Shown: one piece after another, positions 1-8,218 of the stretch
Layout of the letters: each line of letters opens with the position of its first letter
How positions within the stretch are numbered: the first letter of the stretch is position 1
Assembly: GCA_910585915.1 (NCBI GenBank)
Contig: CAJUGF010000002.1
Location: 18,864 to 44,933, forward strand
Origin: an uncultured Bacilli bacterium
GTDB lineage: Bacteria > Bacillota_I > Bacilli_A > RF39 > UBA660
Direction of reading: 5' to 3'
DNA length: 26,070 bases
Position numbers and translations under genes: made by a program
Notes under the pieces: model-generated
What the model saw: only the letters and a program-made list of their open reading frames with translations
What the model was told of the DNA's origin: nothing
Databases searched by the model: none

Positions 1-876
1 GAAGAACCAATCATTTTGAATGATTCAGAAATTACCAAAGACGTAAACATTAACGATCCAGTGAGAATGTATTTAAAAGAAATAGGACGCATTCCATTAC
101 TAAGTGGGGAAGAAGAATTAGCACTATCAGTCCGAGTAGCAAATGGTGAAGAAGAAGCAAAAAATCGATTGGCAGAATCTAATCTTCGTTTAGTTGTTAG
201 TATTGCTAAGCGTTATGTAGGACGTGGGTTACTATTCTTAGATTTAATTCAAGAAGGAAACATTGGGCTTATGAAAGCCGTAGATAAATTTGATTATGAT
301 AAAGGATATAAATTTTCTACATATGCTACATGGTGGATTCGTCAAGCCATCACAAGAGCCTTAGCAGATCAAGCAAGAACGATTCGTGTTCCAGTACATA
401 TGGTTGAAACCATTAACAAGATGGCGCGCATTCAAAGACAACTAACATTAGAGCTAAATAGAGAGCCTAGCGAAGAAGAAATTGCCAAGAAGATGGGAAT
501 TACTGTTGAAAAAGTTCGTGAAGTTATCAAAATTAGTCAAGATCCAGTATCATTAGAAACTCCTATTGGAGAAGAAGATGATTCACATTTAGGAGATTTC
601 GTTAAAGATATTAATGCAATGACCCCAGAAGAATATGCAACGAATGAAATATTGAAAGAAGAAATTAAAGCAGTATTAGAAACACTACAAGAAAGAGAAC
701 AAGAAGTACTAGAATTAAGATTTGGATTAATTGATGGAACTAGTCATACCTTAGAAGAAGTTGGAAAAAAATTCAATGTAACAAGAGAGAGAATTCGTCA
801 GATTGAGGCCAAAGCATTAAGAAAGTTGCGTCATCCATCACGTGCGAAAAAACTGAAAGATTTCTTAACAGACTAA
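1..876 (+). CDS. rpoD: RNA polymerase primary sigma factor (RpoD/SigA), 5'-truncated
   Basis: Housekeeping sigma factor that directs RNA polymerase to -10/-35 promoters. The frame is open from base 1, so the window starts inside the gene; the TTG at 16 is an internal codon, not a start. About 291 codons are visible against about 370 in Bacillus SigA, so region 1.1 is missing. Seen in order: region 1.2 ([13 protein letters not shown]), region 2 with [16 protein letters not shown] and the -10 recognition and melting segment [16 protein letters not shown], region 3 (VHMVETINK), and region 4 with the -35 helix-turn-helix [20 protein letters not shown] and the terminal [14 protein letters not shown]. 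Its stop overlaps the trmK start (TAATG), so the two are probably one operon, as in Bacillus. Identity is essentially certain. Confidence 0.97.
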   Translation, partial: EEPIILNDSEITKDVNINDPVRMYLKEIGRIPLLSGEEELALSVRVANGEEEAKNRLAESNLRLVVSIAKRYVGRGLLFLDLIQEGNIGLMKAVDKFDYDKGYKFSTYATWWIRQAITRALADQARTIRVPVHMVETINKMARIQRQLTLELNREPSEEEIAKKMGITVEKVREVIKISQDPVSLETPIGEEDDSHLGDFVKDINAMTPEEYATNEILKEEIKAVLETLQEREQEVLELRFGLIDGTSHTLEEVGKKFNVTRERIRQIEAKALRKLRHPSRAKKLKDFLTD

Positions 877-1538
877 TGAAAAACAAACGCTTACAATTAG
901 TTGCAGAATTTATTGAACCAGAAAATAAAGTCGCTGATATTGGATGTGATCATGGCTATCTTGCAATATATTTAAAAAAGCACAAGAACTGTCCAGTTGT
1001 AATAGCAAGTGACATAAATGAAAATGCTTTAAAAGTAGCTATAAAAAATATTGCAAAAGAAAAATTGGCCCAGGATATTCCTTGTCTATTATCAAATGGA
1101 GTAGAAAATCTTCCCATCAATAAAATCGACACAATCATTATTGCTGGCATGGGAACTCACACTATTTTGAATATTTTAGAAAATAAAAAAATAATAAATT
1201 TAAAAAATATTATTCTTCAAAGCAATAATGAGTATGAGCTACTACGTTTAGAAATGAACAAAAAAGGATATCGATTAGTAAAAGAAGCATATATTGAAGA
1301 GAATCATCATGACTATTTTATAATGAAGTATCAAAAAGGAAGACAAAAATTAACAGAGAGTGAAATCAAATATGGAATTCTAAACCAAGAAAATAAAAGA
1401 TATTATGAAAAAGTATTAAAAAGAAAAAAAGAAATACTAAAAAATATTCCACTATTACAATTTCATGTAAGAAAAGCAATAAAAAAAGAAATAAGATTAT
1501 TAAAAGAGCGAATCAATCAAACAAAAAAAACTGGCTGA
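876..1538 (+). CDS. trmK: tRNA (adenine(22)-N(1))-methyltransferase TrmK
   Basis: SAM-dependent methyltransferase of the TrmK family (COG2384), which makes m1A22 in tRNA in the cytoplasm. 220 aa, close to the usual family length. The SAM-binding motif I is VADIGCDHGYL (about residues 19-29), followed by an acidic ASDIN loop and the family motif IIAGMGT (about 88-94; usually AGMGG). The C-terminal part is a Lys-rich helical region (about 155-220), as in TrmK homologues. The ATG shares its A with the rpoD stop codon, so translation is probably coupled. Position directly after the sigma factor gene matches Bacillus. The Nif3-like yqfO gene that often follows is absent. The gene ends in a 22-bp tail-to-tail overlap with the opposite-strand YqfQ-like gene. 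Confidence 0.92.
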   Translation: MKNKRLQLVAEFIEPENKVADIGCDHGYLAIYLKKHKNCPVVIASDINENALKVAIKNIAKEKLAQDIPCLLSNGVENLPINKIDTIIIAGMGTHTILNILENKKIINLKNIILQSNNEYELLRLEMNKKGYRLVKEAYIEENHHDYFIMKYQKGRQKLTESEIKYGILNQENKRYYEKVLKRKKEILKNIPLLQFHVRKAIKKEIRLLKERINQTKKTG

Positions 1539-1795
1539 TTAGAAGAAGACGTAATATTCGTCTTTTTTTGTTTGACTCTTTCTGTTTTTTCTGGAACTTG
1601 TTGTACAATGTTTTTAGCATCATTAGATGGTGCAAATTCCTTTAAAAGTTTAAACGCACTCCTCGCATTTTGAATCATCGGTTTTGCTTGCTGATAAAGT
1701 GGTATCACCTGATTAGCTATTGACAAAGTACGATTAATTCCTGTTAAAACCTTTGCCAAACTTAAACCTTTAACAGCAGTTTCAGCTCCAAACAT
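1517..1795 (-). CDS. Small YqfQ/VrrA-like protein
   Basis: 92-aa protein with a short mixed helix (about residues 15-53) of the pattern LSIANQVIPLYQQAKPMIQN followed by ARSAFKLLKEF, resembling the conserved core of the YqfQ/VrrA family. That family's function is not established. The C-terminal tail is Lys/Ser/Asn-rich. No signal peptide or clear membrane span is visible. The start is supported by an AGGAAGTGG ribosome-binding site about 5 nt before the ATG (on the minus strand), and a TATAAT-like -10 (complement of 1814-1819) lies upstream. Bacillus carries yqfQ in the same sigA-trmK neighbourhood, which strengthens the call. The 3' end overlaps trmK by 22 bp on the opposite strand. A real gene is likely; the family assignment is moderate. 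Confidence 0.6.
   Translation of the reverse strand: MFGAETAVKGLSLAKVLTGINRTLSIANQVIPLYQQAKPMIQNARSAFKLLKEFAPSNDAKNIVQQVPEKTERVKQKKTNITSSSNQPVFFV
1546..1569 (+). terminator. Rho-independent terminator of rpoD-trmK
   Basis: AAGACG (1546-1551), a 7-nt loop, CGTCTT (1559-1564) and then a T run; A/G-rich flanks can lengthen the stem. It lies inside the coding region of the opposite-strand YqfQ-like gene. Confidence 0.6.
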
Positions 1796-1865
1796 AAGAC
1801 CACTTCCTAATACATTATATGAAGAACACTAAAAAAAAGATCTAGCAAGCATACATATCCTATGA

Positions 1866-1871
1866 TATAAT
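1866..1871 (+). promoter_or_regulatory. Putative -10 box of the pilC operon
   Basis: A perfect TATAAT lies 31 nt before the pilC ATG, with a strong AGGGAGG ribosome-binding site between. The -35 region at the right distance (about 1843-1848) is poor, so this call rests on the -10 alone. Confidence 0.4.
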
Positions 1872-1902
1872 ATAAATAACAAAGAATAGGGAGGAAAAAA
1901 GG

Positions 1903-3537
1903 ATGAATCCAAATGTAATGCCTATGACTCAGCCAACCAAAAGTTCAAAAAATCCTTTCAAATGGCCCTCTCTAGGATTATTTATGACCTTTAAAACAAT
2001 TATAGAGTACATATTTTTGATTTTTAAATATGCGATTCGCGGCGTAAAATTTCTAACCATTGATTTACTATTAAAAATTTATAATACCATTAGTGGTGGA
2101 GTAGATAGAGCTTATAAAAGTACAAAAAAAATGGTGGATGTATCAAAAAAAGAAGAACTTCCAAAGAAAGAAAAGAAACAAAGTATTTTAAATACAGATT
2201 TATCCATATTATTTAAAAATTCATTCGTTGTAAAACAACGTATAAAAAAATTAGAAGCCAAAAAACTAATTTTGCTAGAGGAATTAAAAGGAAATGGAGC
2301 GATTCGCTCGAAAACTCCCAAAGTTTATCGTTATACTGCCAAAAATCCAAAAGGGATAATTGAAACTGGCATATTAAATGGATACAGTAAACTAGATATT
2401 AATACTTTTCTTCTTCAAGAGGGGTTTGAAGTTTATGAAATTATTTCCAATGAATGGACAGAATTTCTTTATGGAGAAAAAAGCATCTTTGCCCCTAAGA
2501 TGTCTACCAAAGATTTATTATTCTGGTTAACACAACTTTCCACCTACATTAAAAGTGGAATTACTTTAACAGAATCCATTAAAATATTAAATAATCAAAT
2601 GGGAAAAAATAAAACCTACAAAAGAGCATTTCAATCGATTGTATATGAATTAACTATGGGAGAGTCATTTTCTAAAGCTTTAGAAAAACAAGGAACAATG
2701 TTTCCACCTCTTTTAATCAATATGATTAAAGCTGCAGAGGCAACTGGAGAATTAGAAGAAACATTAACAGATATGGCAAATTACTATGATGAAATCGATA
2801 AAACACATAAGCAAATGATTAGTGCTATCACATATCCAATGATTATCACGGTGTTTGCAATTGCTGTTGTGACCTTTTTATTAATTTATATCATTCCAGA
2901 ATTTGTAAATGTTTATAAAACAGCAGATGTCGAAATAGGGGGATTTACAGCATTCGTTATATCTGCCTCTGAATTTTTAAAAGCAAACATCGTTTTTATC
3001 ATCATAATGGTAACCATATTGATAACGATTACTGTCATAGCCTATCGAAAAATAAAGGCTTTTAGAAGAAATATGCAAATCTTTTTTATGAAGTTACCAA
3101 TCTTTGGCAACATCATTATATTTAATGAAATGGCAGTTTTTGCCAAAACATTTTCATCCTTATTACGAAACAATGTTCAAATTACTGAAAGTATTGATAT
3201 ATTAAGTAAAATTACAAGCAATGAAATATATAAAGAAATCATGTACAACACAATTGATAATATTGTAAGAGGAGAAAAAATCAGTACTGCCTTTAAAGAT
3301 CAATGGGCTATTCCAGAAGTATCTTATTATATGATAGTAACAGGAGAATCTACAGGGCAACTTGCTGAGATGATGTCAAGAGTTAGTAGCTATTACCAAG
3401 AAATGCATCGCAGTTTAGTAACAAGCTTAAAAGCTTTCATTGAACCAGTGATCATTGTTTTCTTAGCAGTAATAGTAGGTGCAATTATCTTAGCAGTTAT
3501 CATTCCAATGTTCGATTTAATGGCTAGATTAAGTTAG
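1903..3537 (+). CDS. pilC: Type IV filament inner-membrane platform protein (PilC/GspF/ComGB family)
   Basis: Polytopic platform protein that couples the assembly ATPase to pilin insertion in type IV pili, type II secretion or competence pseudopili. 544 aa, longer than the usual ~400. The family's normal N-terminal motif (YRYTAKNPKGIIETGIL) begins only near residue 142, so about 140 residues are extra: a hydrophobic/amphipathic stretch (about 22-60) and a Lys-rich linker. Two T2SSF repeats follow (about 205-330 and 405-530), each with the KSGI/RNNV...ES...I and TGE...G.L..M signatures, and three long hydrophobic helices (about 311-335, 362-382, 508-535). The start has an AGGGAGG site 8 nt upstream. 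It lies 10 bp before pilD, and the matching ATPase pilB is encoded convergently at 4852-6258. Confidence 0.9.
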   Translation: MNPNVMPMTQPTKSSKNPFKWPSLGLFMTFKTIIEYIFLIFKYAIRGVKFLTIDLLLKIYNTISGGVDRAYKSTKKMVDVSKKEELPKKEKKQSILNTDLSILFKNSFVVKQRIKKLEAKKLILLEELKGNGAIRSKTPKVYRYTAKNPKGIIETGILNGYSKLDINTFLLQEGFEVYEIISNEWTEFLYGEKSIFAPKMSTKDLLFWLTQLSTYIKSGITLTESIKILNNQMGKNKTYKRAFQSIVYELTMGESFSKALEKQGTMFPPLLINMIKAAEATGELEETLTDMANYYDEIDKTHKQMISAITYPMIITVFAIAVVTFLLIYIIPEFVNVYKTADVEIGGFTAFVISASEFLKANIVFIIIMVTILITITVIAYRKIKAFRRNMQIFFMKLPIFGNIIIFNEMAVFAKTFSSLLRNNVQITESIDILSKITSNEIYKEIMYNTIDNIVRGEKISTAFKDQWAIPEVSYYMIVTGESTGQLAEMMSRVSSYYQEMHRSLVTSLKAFIEPVIIVFLAVIVGAIILAVIIPMFDLMARLS

Positions 3538-3547
3538 GGGGATTACC

Positions 3548-4315
3548 ATGAATATTATTATCATTATTTTTCTCTTTATTTTGGGAACCATTCTTGGTTC
3601 TTTTTATACAGTTGTAGGGACAAGAGTACCAAAAAATGAATCAATCATAAAACCTGGATCTCATTGCGAACACTGTCACCATAGTTTAAAATGGTATGAA
3701 TTAATTCCTATTTTTTCTTTTATTATACAAAAGGGAAAGTGTAGGAAATGTCATCATAAATTATCCCTTCTTTATCCTCTATCTGAATTATTAACTGGTA
3801 TTCTATTTGCTATTTCTTATATAATGTTAGGATATAGTTATTCCTGCCTTATTAGCCTTATTCTTTCAAGCTTATTAGTAATAATATTTGTAAGTGATAT
3901 AAAGTATATGATTATCTTAGACTCTCCATTAATAATTAGTGCATTACTAATATTCGCAATAAAATGTGTGGAACTGCCATTATTAACTGCCTCACAATCT
4001 TTACTTTCTGGCCTCTTATCATTTCTAACAATGTATGCCATTGGAAAATTTGGAGATGCCATTTTCAAAAGAGAATCATTGGGTGGGGGAGACATCAAAC
4101 TATCTTTTATCTTTGGATTAACTCTAGGATATAAAATGGCAATCGTTGCATTAGTTTTATCGTCCTTTCTAGCACTACCATATGCCATTGCTAGTATGTT
4201 TCTAAACAAAGATCATGAAGTACCTTTCGGTCCTTTTCTCATTTCTGCATTATGGTTAGTATTTTTATATTATGACAAATTCGAAAATATCTTAATTTTT
4301 TTCCTGAACTTATAA
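3548..4315 (+). CDS. pilD: Type IV prepilin peptidase / N-methyltransferase (PilD/ComC family)
   Basis: Membrane aspartyl protease that removes the short leader of type IV prepilins after Gly and may methylate the new N-terminus. 255 aa. Seen: the N-terminal GTILGSFYTVVGTRVP segment; a zinc-type double CxxC (C40/C43 and C65/C68) in the cytoplasmic loop; the first acidic motif SDIKYMIILD (D117, D125); and the second active-site motif GGGDIK (D182). About 7-8 hydrophobic helices make up the rest. The four cysteines suggest the methyltransferase-containing form. It follows pilC by 10 bp with a GGGGG site upstream. This is the only prepilin peptidase in the window, so it may also serve the Flp/TadE proteins of the Tad cluster near 21.4 kb (inference). 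Confidence 0.93.
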   Translation: MNIIIIIFLFILGTILGSFYTVVGTRVPKNESIIKPGSHCEHCHHSLKWYELIPIFSFIIQKGKCRKCHHKLSLLYPLSELLTGILFAISYIMLGYSYSCLISLILSSLLVIIFVSDIKYMIILDSPLIISALLIFAIKCVELPLLTASQSLLSGLLSFLTMYAIGKFGDAIFKRESLGGGDIKLSFIFGLTLGYKMAIVALVLSSFLALPYAIASMFLNKDHEVPFGPFLISALWLVFLYYDKFENILIFFLNL

Positions 4316-4346
4316 AAATATGTTAAACTAGAAATAGGTGAAAACT

Positions 4347-4841
4347 ATGTTAAACTTAACAAGTGAACAAATAACATTACTATTTATATTTGGAGTAGTA
4401 TTATGTATCCTAGGATGGCCCATTTTTCAATTTTTTTATAAAAAACAAAGAGAAATAGTCAGCTATTTGATAGTGGGTGTTTTAACAACTATGGTAAGCT
4501 TAGTAGTCTATTATGGATTAGTTTTTACAATGCTAAATCCTGATAATGCTTTAGAACTTCAAGTTGCTAATGTTATTTCTTGGATCATATCTGTTCTATT
4601 TGCATATATAACCAATAGAAAATTTGTTTTTCGAAGCAAAAGTTCAAAAAAAGGCAAGGAATTTATATCCTTTATTGGTGCAAGAATTGCTACCCTGATT
4701 ATGGATATGATAATTATGTATTTGGGTGTAACGTTATTAAAAGGAAATGATAAAATTTGGAAATTAGCATCCCAAATAATTGTTATCATTGCCAATTATA
4801 TTTTAAGTAAATTATTTGTATTTAAAAAAGATAAGGAATAA
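4347..4841 (+). CDS. GtrA-family membrane protein
   Basis: 164-aa integral membrane protein. After a hydrophobic N-terminal helix (about residues 7-25), the GtrA core shows: YLIVGVLTTMVSLVVYYGLV, then NVISWIISVLFAYITNRKFVF, then FISFIGARIATLIMDMIIMY, then IIVIIANYILSKLFVF. GtrA-family proteins are thought to flip polyprenyl-phosphate sugars or take part in cell-wall glycosylation. An in-frame GTG at 4338 lies inside the AGGTGA ribosome-binding site, so the ATG at 4347 is the better start. A likely partner, a GtrB-like glycosyltransferase, is at 20344 rather than adjacent. Substrate unknown. The gene sits at the end of the pilC-pilD operon with no obvious link to pilus assembly. Confidence 0.85.
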   Translation: MLNLTSEQITLLFIFGVVLCILGWPIFQFFYKKQREIVSYLIVGVLTTMVSLVVYYGLVFTMLNPDNALELQVANVISWIISVLFAYITNRKFVFRSKSSKKGKEFISFIGARIATLIMDMIIMYLGVTLLKGNDKIWKLASQIIVIIANYILSKLFVFKKDKE

Positions 4842-4856
4842 CTTATCTTTTTTAAA
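4821..4856. terminator. Bidirectional Rho-independent terminator between gtrA-like gene and pilB
   Basis: Perfect 15-bp inverted repeat (4821-4835 with 4842-4856), 6-nt loop GAATAA. The outer stem is A-rich on one side and T-rich on the other, giving a T tract on both strands. It contains the stop codons of both convergent genes. Confidence 0.85.
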
Positions 4857-6258
4857 TGTCTAATGTTTCTAATTCTTCATCATTCTCTAAAAGTTCCATT
4901 GATTCAATTGAATCATCAATAGTAGCAATACTATCATTTTCTAAAAGGGCTTCTGCTTTCTTTAAAGAAGAATCCTCAGGTTCGACAATTTCTTGAAAAT
5001 CTTCATTATTTTTAGTAGGACGAACTTTTCCAATAATTGCATCTTTCACATCACTATCTTTTTCCCCTAGATCATCATCAATATCAATAACACGTAATAC
5101 CTCTTCAAAACTAGTAAGTCCTTCCATCACTTTTAAAAGACCATCTTGTAAAATAGAATTCATATTATCACGATCATAAATTAAGTGTCTCAAATCTTCT
5201 TTGGACATATTATTAACAATACCATCGCGAAGGTCCTGATTAAGAACTAATACTTCATGAAGAGCAACGCGTCCTTTATAACCATTAAAACATTCATTAC
5301 ATCCAACAGGAGTATAAACATCAGTAACTTCCATATGAAGAGCACTTTGAAAGACAGCTTGTTCATAAGGCGTAGCTTTTCTTGAACTTCGACACTTTGG
5401 ACATAATTTCTTACAAAGACGCTGCGAGATGATTCCTTCCAAAGCACTTCCAAGCAAATACCGCTCCACATCCATATCTACTAAACGTTCGATAGTATTT
5501 AATGAATTATTAGTATGAATTGTAGAGAGTACCAAATGCCCTGTAATCGAAGCTCGAACAGCAATTCTAGCCGTTTCATTATCACGAATTTCTCCAATCA
5601 TAATGACATCAGGATCTTGTCTCAAAATACTACGAAGAGCACTAGCAAAAGTTAAACCAATCTCACTCATGGTTTGCACTTGATTAACACCCTTTAACTT
5701 CATTTCGACAGGATCTTCCACTGTAATAATATTTCGATTAATTGTATTTAGTCTTTGAAGCATTGTATAAACAGTAGTGGACTTACCAGTACCAGTAGCA
5801 CCAGTGACTAATATAATTCCATTTGGCTTCGAACATAGTTTTTGAATTTTTTCGAAATTTAGCTGAGAGAAGCCAAGTGTTTCAAGACCACCTAAACTCA
5901 TTGAATAATCTAAAATACGAATAACAACTTTTTCTCCAAAAACGGTAGGTAATGAAGAAACACGCAAATCTAAATTTGTACCGTCCAAAACACTTTTAAT
6001 AGCTCCATCTTGTGGCAAGCGAGATTCTGTAATATTCATGCCACTAATAATTTTAATACGAGTAATTAAATTCTTTTTAACAATAGCGGGAACCAAAGCA
6101 TAATTATATAACTCTCCATCAACTCGAATTCTGACTACTAATTCTTCTGGATATTGGTCGAAGTGGATATCACTCGCTTTTCTTCTTGCTGCATCATGAA
6201 TCATATCATTAACAATATCTACAATTGGCATATTATCATAATCGTATTCTTTTAACAT
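4852..6258 (-). CDS. pilB: Type IV filament assembly ATPase (PilB/GspE/ComGA family)
   Basis: Cytoplasmic hexameric motor ATPase that powers pilin polymerisation with PilC. 468 aa. Seen: N2-domain motif ASDIHFDQYPEELVVRIRVDG (about residues 28-48), Walker A GATGTGKST (153-161), Asp box ITVEDPVE (178-185), Walker B DPDVIMIGEIRD (215-226), His box TGHLVLSTIHTN (239-250), and a metal-binding CPKC/CNEC pair (286-289, 320-323). It lacks the ~150-residue N-terminal MshEN/GspE-N domain of full-length PilB, so resembles ComGA in that respect. It carries an unusual acidic tail of about 75 residues (392-468). The start has an AAAGGTGA site and its own promoter (6293-6321). It is transcribed towards pilC-pilD and shares a terminator with the gtrA-like gene. 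No pilin genes lie beside it. Confidence 0.93.
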   Translation of the reverse strand: MLKEYDYDNMPIVDIVNDMIHDAARRKASDIHFDQYPEELVVRIRVDGELYNYALVPAIVKKNLITRIKIISGMNITESRLPQDGAIKSVLDGTNLDLRVSSLPTVFGEKVVIRILDYSMSLGGLETLGFSQLNFEKIQKLCSKPNGIILVTGATGTGKSTTVYTMLQRLNTINRNIITVEDPVEMKLKGVNQVQTMSEIGLTFASALRSILRQDPDVIMIGEIRDNETARIAVRASITGHLVLSTIHTNNSLNTIERLVDMDVERYLLGSALEGIISQRLCKKLCPKCRSSRKATPYEQAVFQSALHMEVTDVYTPVGCNECFNGYKGRVALHEVLVLNQDLRDGIVNNMSKEDLRHLIYDRDNMNSILQDGLLKVMEGLTSFEEVLRVIDIDDDLGEKDSDVKDAIIGKVRPTKNNEDFQEIVEPEDSSLKKAEALLENDSIATIDDSIESMELLENDEELETLDI

Positions 6259-6292
6259 CGTATCACCTTTTTATAAGCCCCTAATATAAATA

Positions 6293-6321
6293 ATTATACA
6301 AAAAAATAACAGAAGAAACAA
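6293..6321 (-). promoter_or_regulatory. Promoter of pilB
   Basis: On the minus strand: -35 TTGTTT (complement of 6316-6321), 17-nt spacer, perfect -10 TATAAT (complement of 6293-6298), about 35 nt before the pilB ATG. Confidence 0.7.
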
Positions 6322-6398
6322 GCAGAATTTCAGAAAATTAATCCCAAATTTCGACAAGAAAAGAGCAAGAAACATGATATCTTGATGTGGGTGAAACT

Positions 6399-6836
6399 AT
6401 GAAAAAAACACTAATAACAATATTACTAGCATTCGGAATAGGCGTATCATTAACCGCATTTACAATTTATTCACTAAAAGACAAATTTTTATTACTAGAA
6501 AATAAAAATACCGTGACAGCCTTCCAAGTAGGAGTTTATAAATCAAAAGAAAACGCTGACCGCGCTTTACTTGAACATCCAGGAGCGATTTCAGTAAAAG
6601 ATGGCGAATACTACCGTGTATTTGTAGGAGTAGCTAAAGATAAAACTTACGAAAAACTACTAGAAACCTTTTTTCTTGATCGTAATGTTACTGTATACCC
6701 AAAAGAAATTGAAGTTACCAAAAACTTTTTTCAGGAGATTAATCTTTGGGAAAGTCAAATTAACCAAAATGACACTATGATTTTAGAAAGAATGAATCAA
6801 GAAATTATGAAAAAATTAGAAGGCGAAATTCTATGA
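6399..6836 (+). CDS. Membrane-anchored SPOR-like domain protein (SpoIIB-position)
   Basis: 145-aa protein with one N-terminal membrane anchor (about residues 5-25) and an extracytoplasmic part. The stretch TAFQVGVYKSKENADRAL ... GEYYRVFVGVAKDK followed by VTVYPKEIEV (about 39-104) has the beta-alpha-beta pattern of a SPOR domain, which binds denuded septal peptidoglycan; a helical tail follows. In Bacillus the SPOR protein SpoIIB is encoded between comC and maf-radC; here the gene lies between the pil block and radC, so it is the positional counterpart. Start ATG 6399 is preferred over the in-frame GTG at 6387, which lies just upstream of the GGGTGA site. It overlaps radC by ATGA, so coupled translation is likely. 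The domain call is by pattern only. Confidence 0.65.
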   Translation: MKKTLITILLAFGIGVSLTAFTIYSLKDKFLLLENKNTVTAFQVGVYKSKENADRALLEHPGAISVKDGEYYRVFVGVAKDKTYEKLLETFFLDRNVTVYPKEIEVTKNFFQEINLWESQINQNDTMILERMNQEIMKKLEGEIL

Positions 6837-7513
6837 ATTTAAAAGTAAAAGAACTTCCCAAAGAAGAAAGACCTAGAGAAAAATATAAAGAAAATGGTTT
6901 TGCTCGATTATCCAATGCTGATCTCATTGCCATTTTACTTAGAACTGGAAGTAAAGAACTATCTGTTACAGAACTTGCCTTTCAAATTTTAAATGAAATT
7001 GGTTCGATTGAACAATTACAAAACACCTCATTAGAAGCTTTATCAAAAATGAAAGGGGTAGGAGAAGTAAAAGCCATTACCATTTTAAGTGCCATTGAAC
7101 TAGGAAAACGAGTGAATGAACAAAAAGAAATAAAACAAGAAAAAATTAAAAATGCAGAGGACTTGTATCAAATATTTGCTCCTAAAATGCAACACTTGAC
7201 CCAAGAACATTTGGTGGCTGTCTTTTTAAATACTAAAAATCAAATAATTGATTATCAAACCATTTTTATTGGTACATCCAATAAAAGTATTGTCCATCCG
7301 AGAGATATTTATAAAGAAGCTTTAAAATATGCTGCTGTCAAAATCATGATTCTTCATAATCATCCAAGTGGAGATCCTACCCCAAGTAAAGAAGATATCA
7401 TTTTTACAAAAAGATTATTGGAAGCAGGAAATATCTTACAAATTCCATTGCTAGATCATTTAATTATTGGTAAAAATAAATATTATAGCTTTTATGATAA
7501 AGTCATGAAATAA
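6833..7513 (+). CDS. radC: RadC-family JAB/MPN domain protein
   Basis: 226 aa, the usual RadC length. N-terminal helix-hairpin-helix-type region (about residues 1-75) with the family signature ELPKEERPREK and LSNADLIAILLRTGS, and a LSKMKGVGEVKAITILSAIELGKR hairpin. The C-terminal RadC/JAB metalloprotease-like domain has the metal motif HNHPSGDPTPS (H175, H177, D181). Historically annotated as a DNA repair protein, but the biochemical role is unresolved. Start ATG 6833 overlaps the previous stop; an AGAAGG site lies 8 nt upstream. In Bacillus radC is followed by mreB; here mreC follows directly. Confidence 0.93.
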   Translation: MNLKVKELPKEERPREKYKENGFARLSNADLIAILLRTGSKELSVTELAFQILNEIGSIEQLQNTSLEALSKMKGVGEVKAITILSAIELGKRVNEQKEIKQEKIKNAEDLYQIFAPKMQHLTQEHLVAVFLNTKNQIIDYQTIFIGTSNKSIVHPRDIYKEALKYAAVKIMILHNHPSGDPTPSKEDIIFTKRLLEAGNILQIPLLDHLIIGKNKYYSFYDKVMK

Positions 7514-7552
7514 TTTGTAAACATTTTGGGAATAATAGAGTAGGTGACTACA

Positions 7553-8218
7553 ATGAAAAAAATAAAAGATTTTAGCATACTATTCTTGTTTCTAATTGTC
7601 TATCTTCTTCAAAACTCCTTCTATCAAATATGGATTGAACACTTAAAACAGCCTGAAGTAGATGAGACAATAAAAATTTCCTATCAAAATCAATTAGAAG
7701 CATTAGAAAAAATCGAAAAAGATTTGGACATCGATAGACAAATCGAAGAAAATAAAATATACACCAAAGTCATATATAGGGATCCTTTCAACCTTTTAGA
7801 AAAGGCTATCCTCTTAAAAGGAGAAGAAGAAGGGATACAAAAAAATATGGCTGTTTTACAAAATAATAATTTGATAGGAATTATTACTGAAACAGACAAA
7901 AAACGAAGTATCGTTAATTTAATAACGAAGCCAAACCTCAAAATATCAATAAAAGTTCAAAATGAATATGCTATTTTAACCACGAATGCCGAAGCAGAGT
8001 GTTGGATTGAAGATTTAAATAAAAATGTAAAATTAAATGAAGGTGACCTTATTTCAACTTCTGGATTAACAAATATTCCTGAAAATATCCCTGTTGGAAC
8101 GGTTGAAAAAGTAGAAGAAGACGACCTTGGATTAATTAAAAAAGTCAAAGTAAAATTAAATGCAGATCTAAAAAATATCAACTATGTAACGATTTTAGAA
8201 AAAGGTGAGACACCATGA
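7553..8218 (+). CDS. mreC: Rod shape-determining protein MreC
   Basis: 221-aa bitopic protein: short cytoplasmic N-terminus, one membrane helix (about residues 6-23), a helical segment (about 40-62), then the MreC beta domain (about 75-215) with the family patterns VIYRDPFN, GIQKNMAVLQNNNLIGIITE and DLISTSGLTNIPENIPVGTV. MreC scaffolds elongasome peptidoglycan synthases outside the membrane. Shorter than Bacillus MreC (~290 aa). Start ATG 7553 is chosen because the in-frame GTG at 7544 sits inside the AGGTGA ribosome-binding site. It lies between radC and an mreD-like gene, but mreB, normally upstream, is absent from this locus. Confidence 0.85.
   Translation: MKKIKDFSILFLFLIVYLLQNSFYQIWIEHLKQPEVDETIKISYQNQLEALEKIEKDLDIDRQIEENKIYTKVIYRDPFNLLEKAILLKGEEEGIQKNMAVLQNNNLIGIITETDKKRSIVNLITKPNLKISIKVQNEYAILTTNAEAECWIEDLNKNVKLNEGDLISTSGLTNIPENIPVGTVEKVEEDDLGLIKKVKVKLNADLKNINYVTILEKGETP

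Noticed and set aside
3838..4209. 123-codon open frame on the minus strand inside pilD
   Set aside because: Shadow of the second half of pilD, which has intact catalytic motifs.
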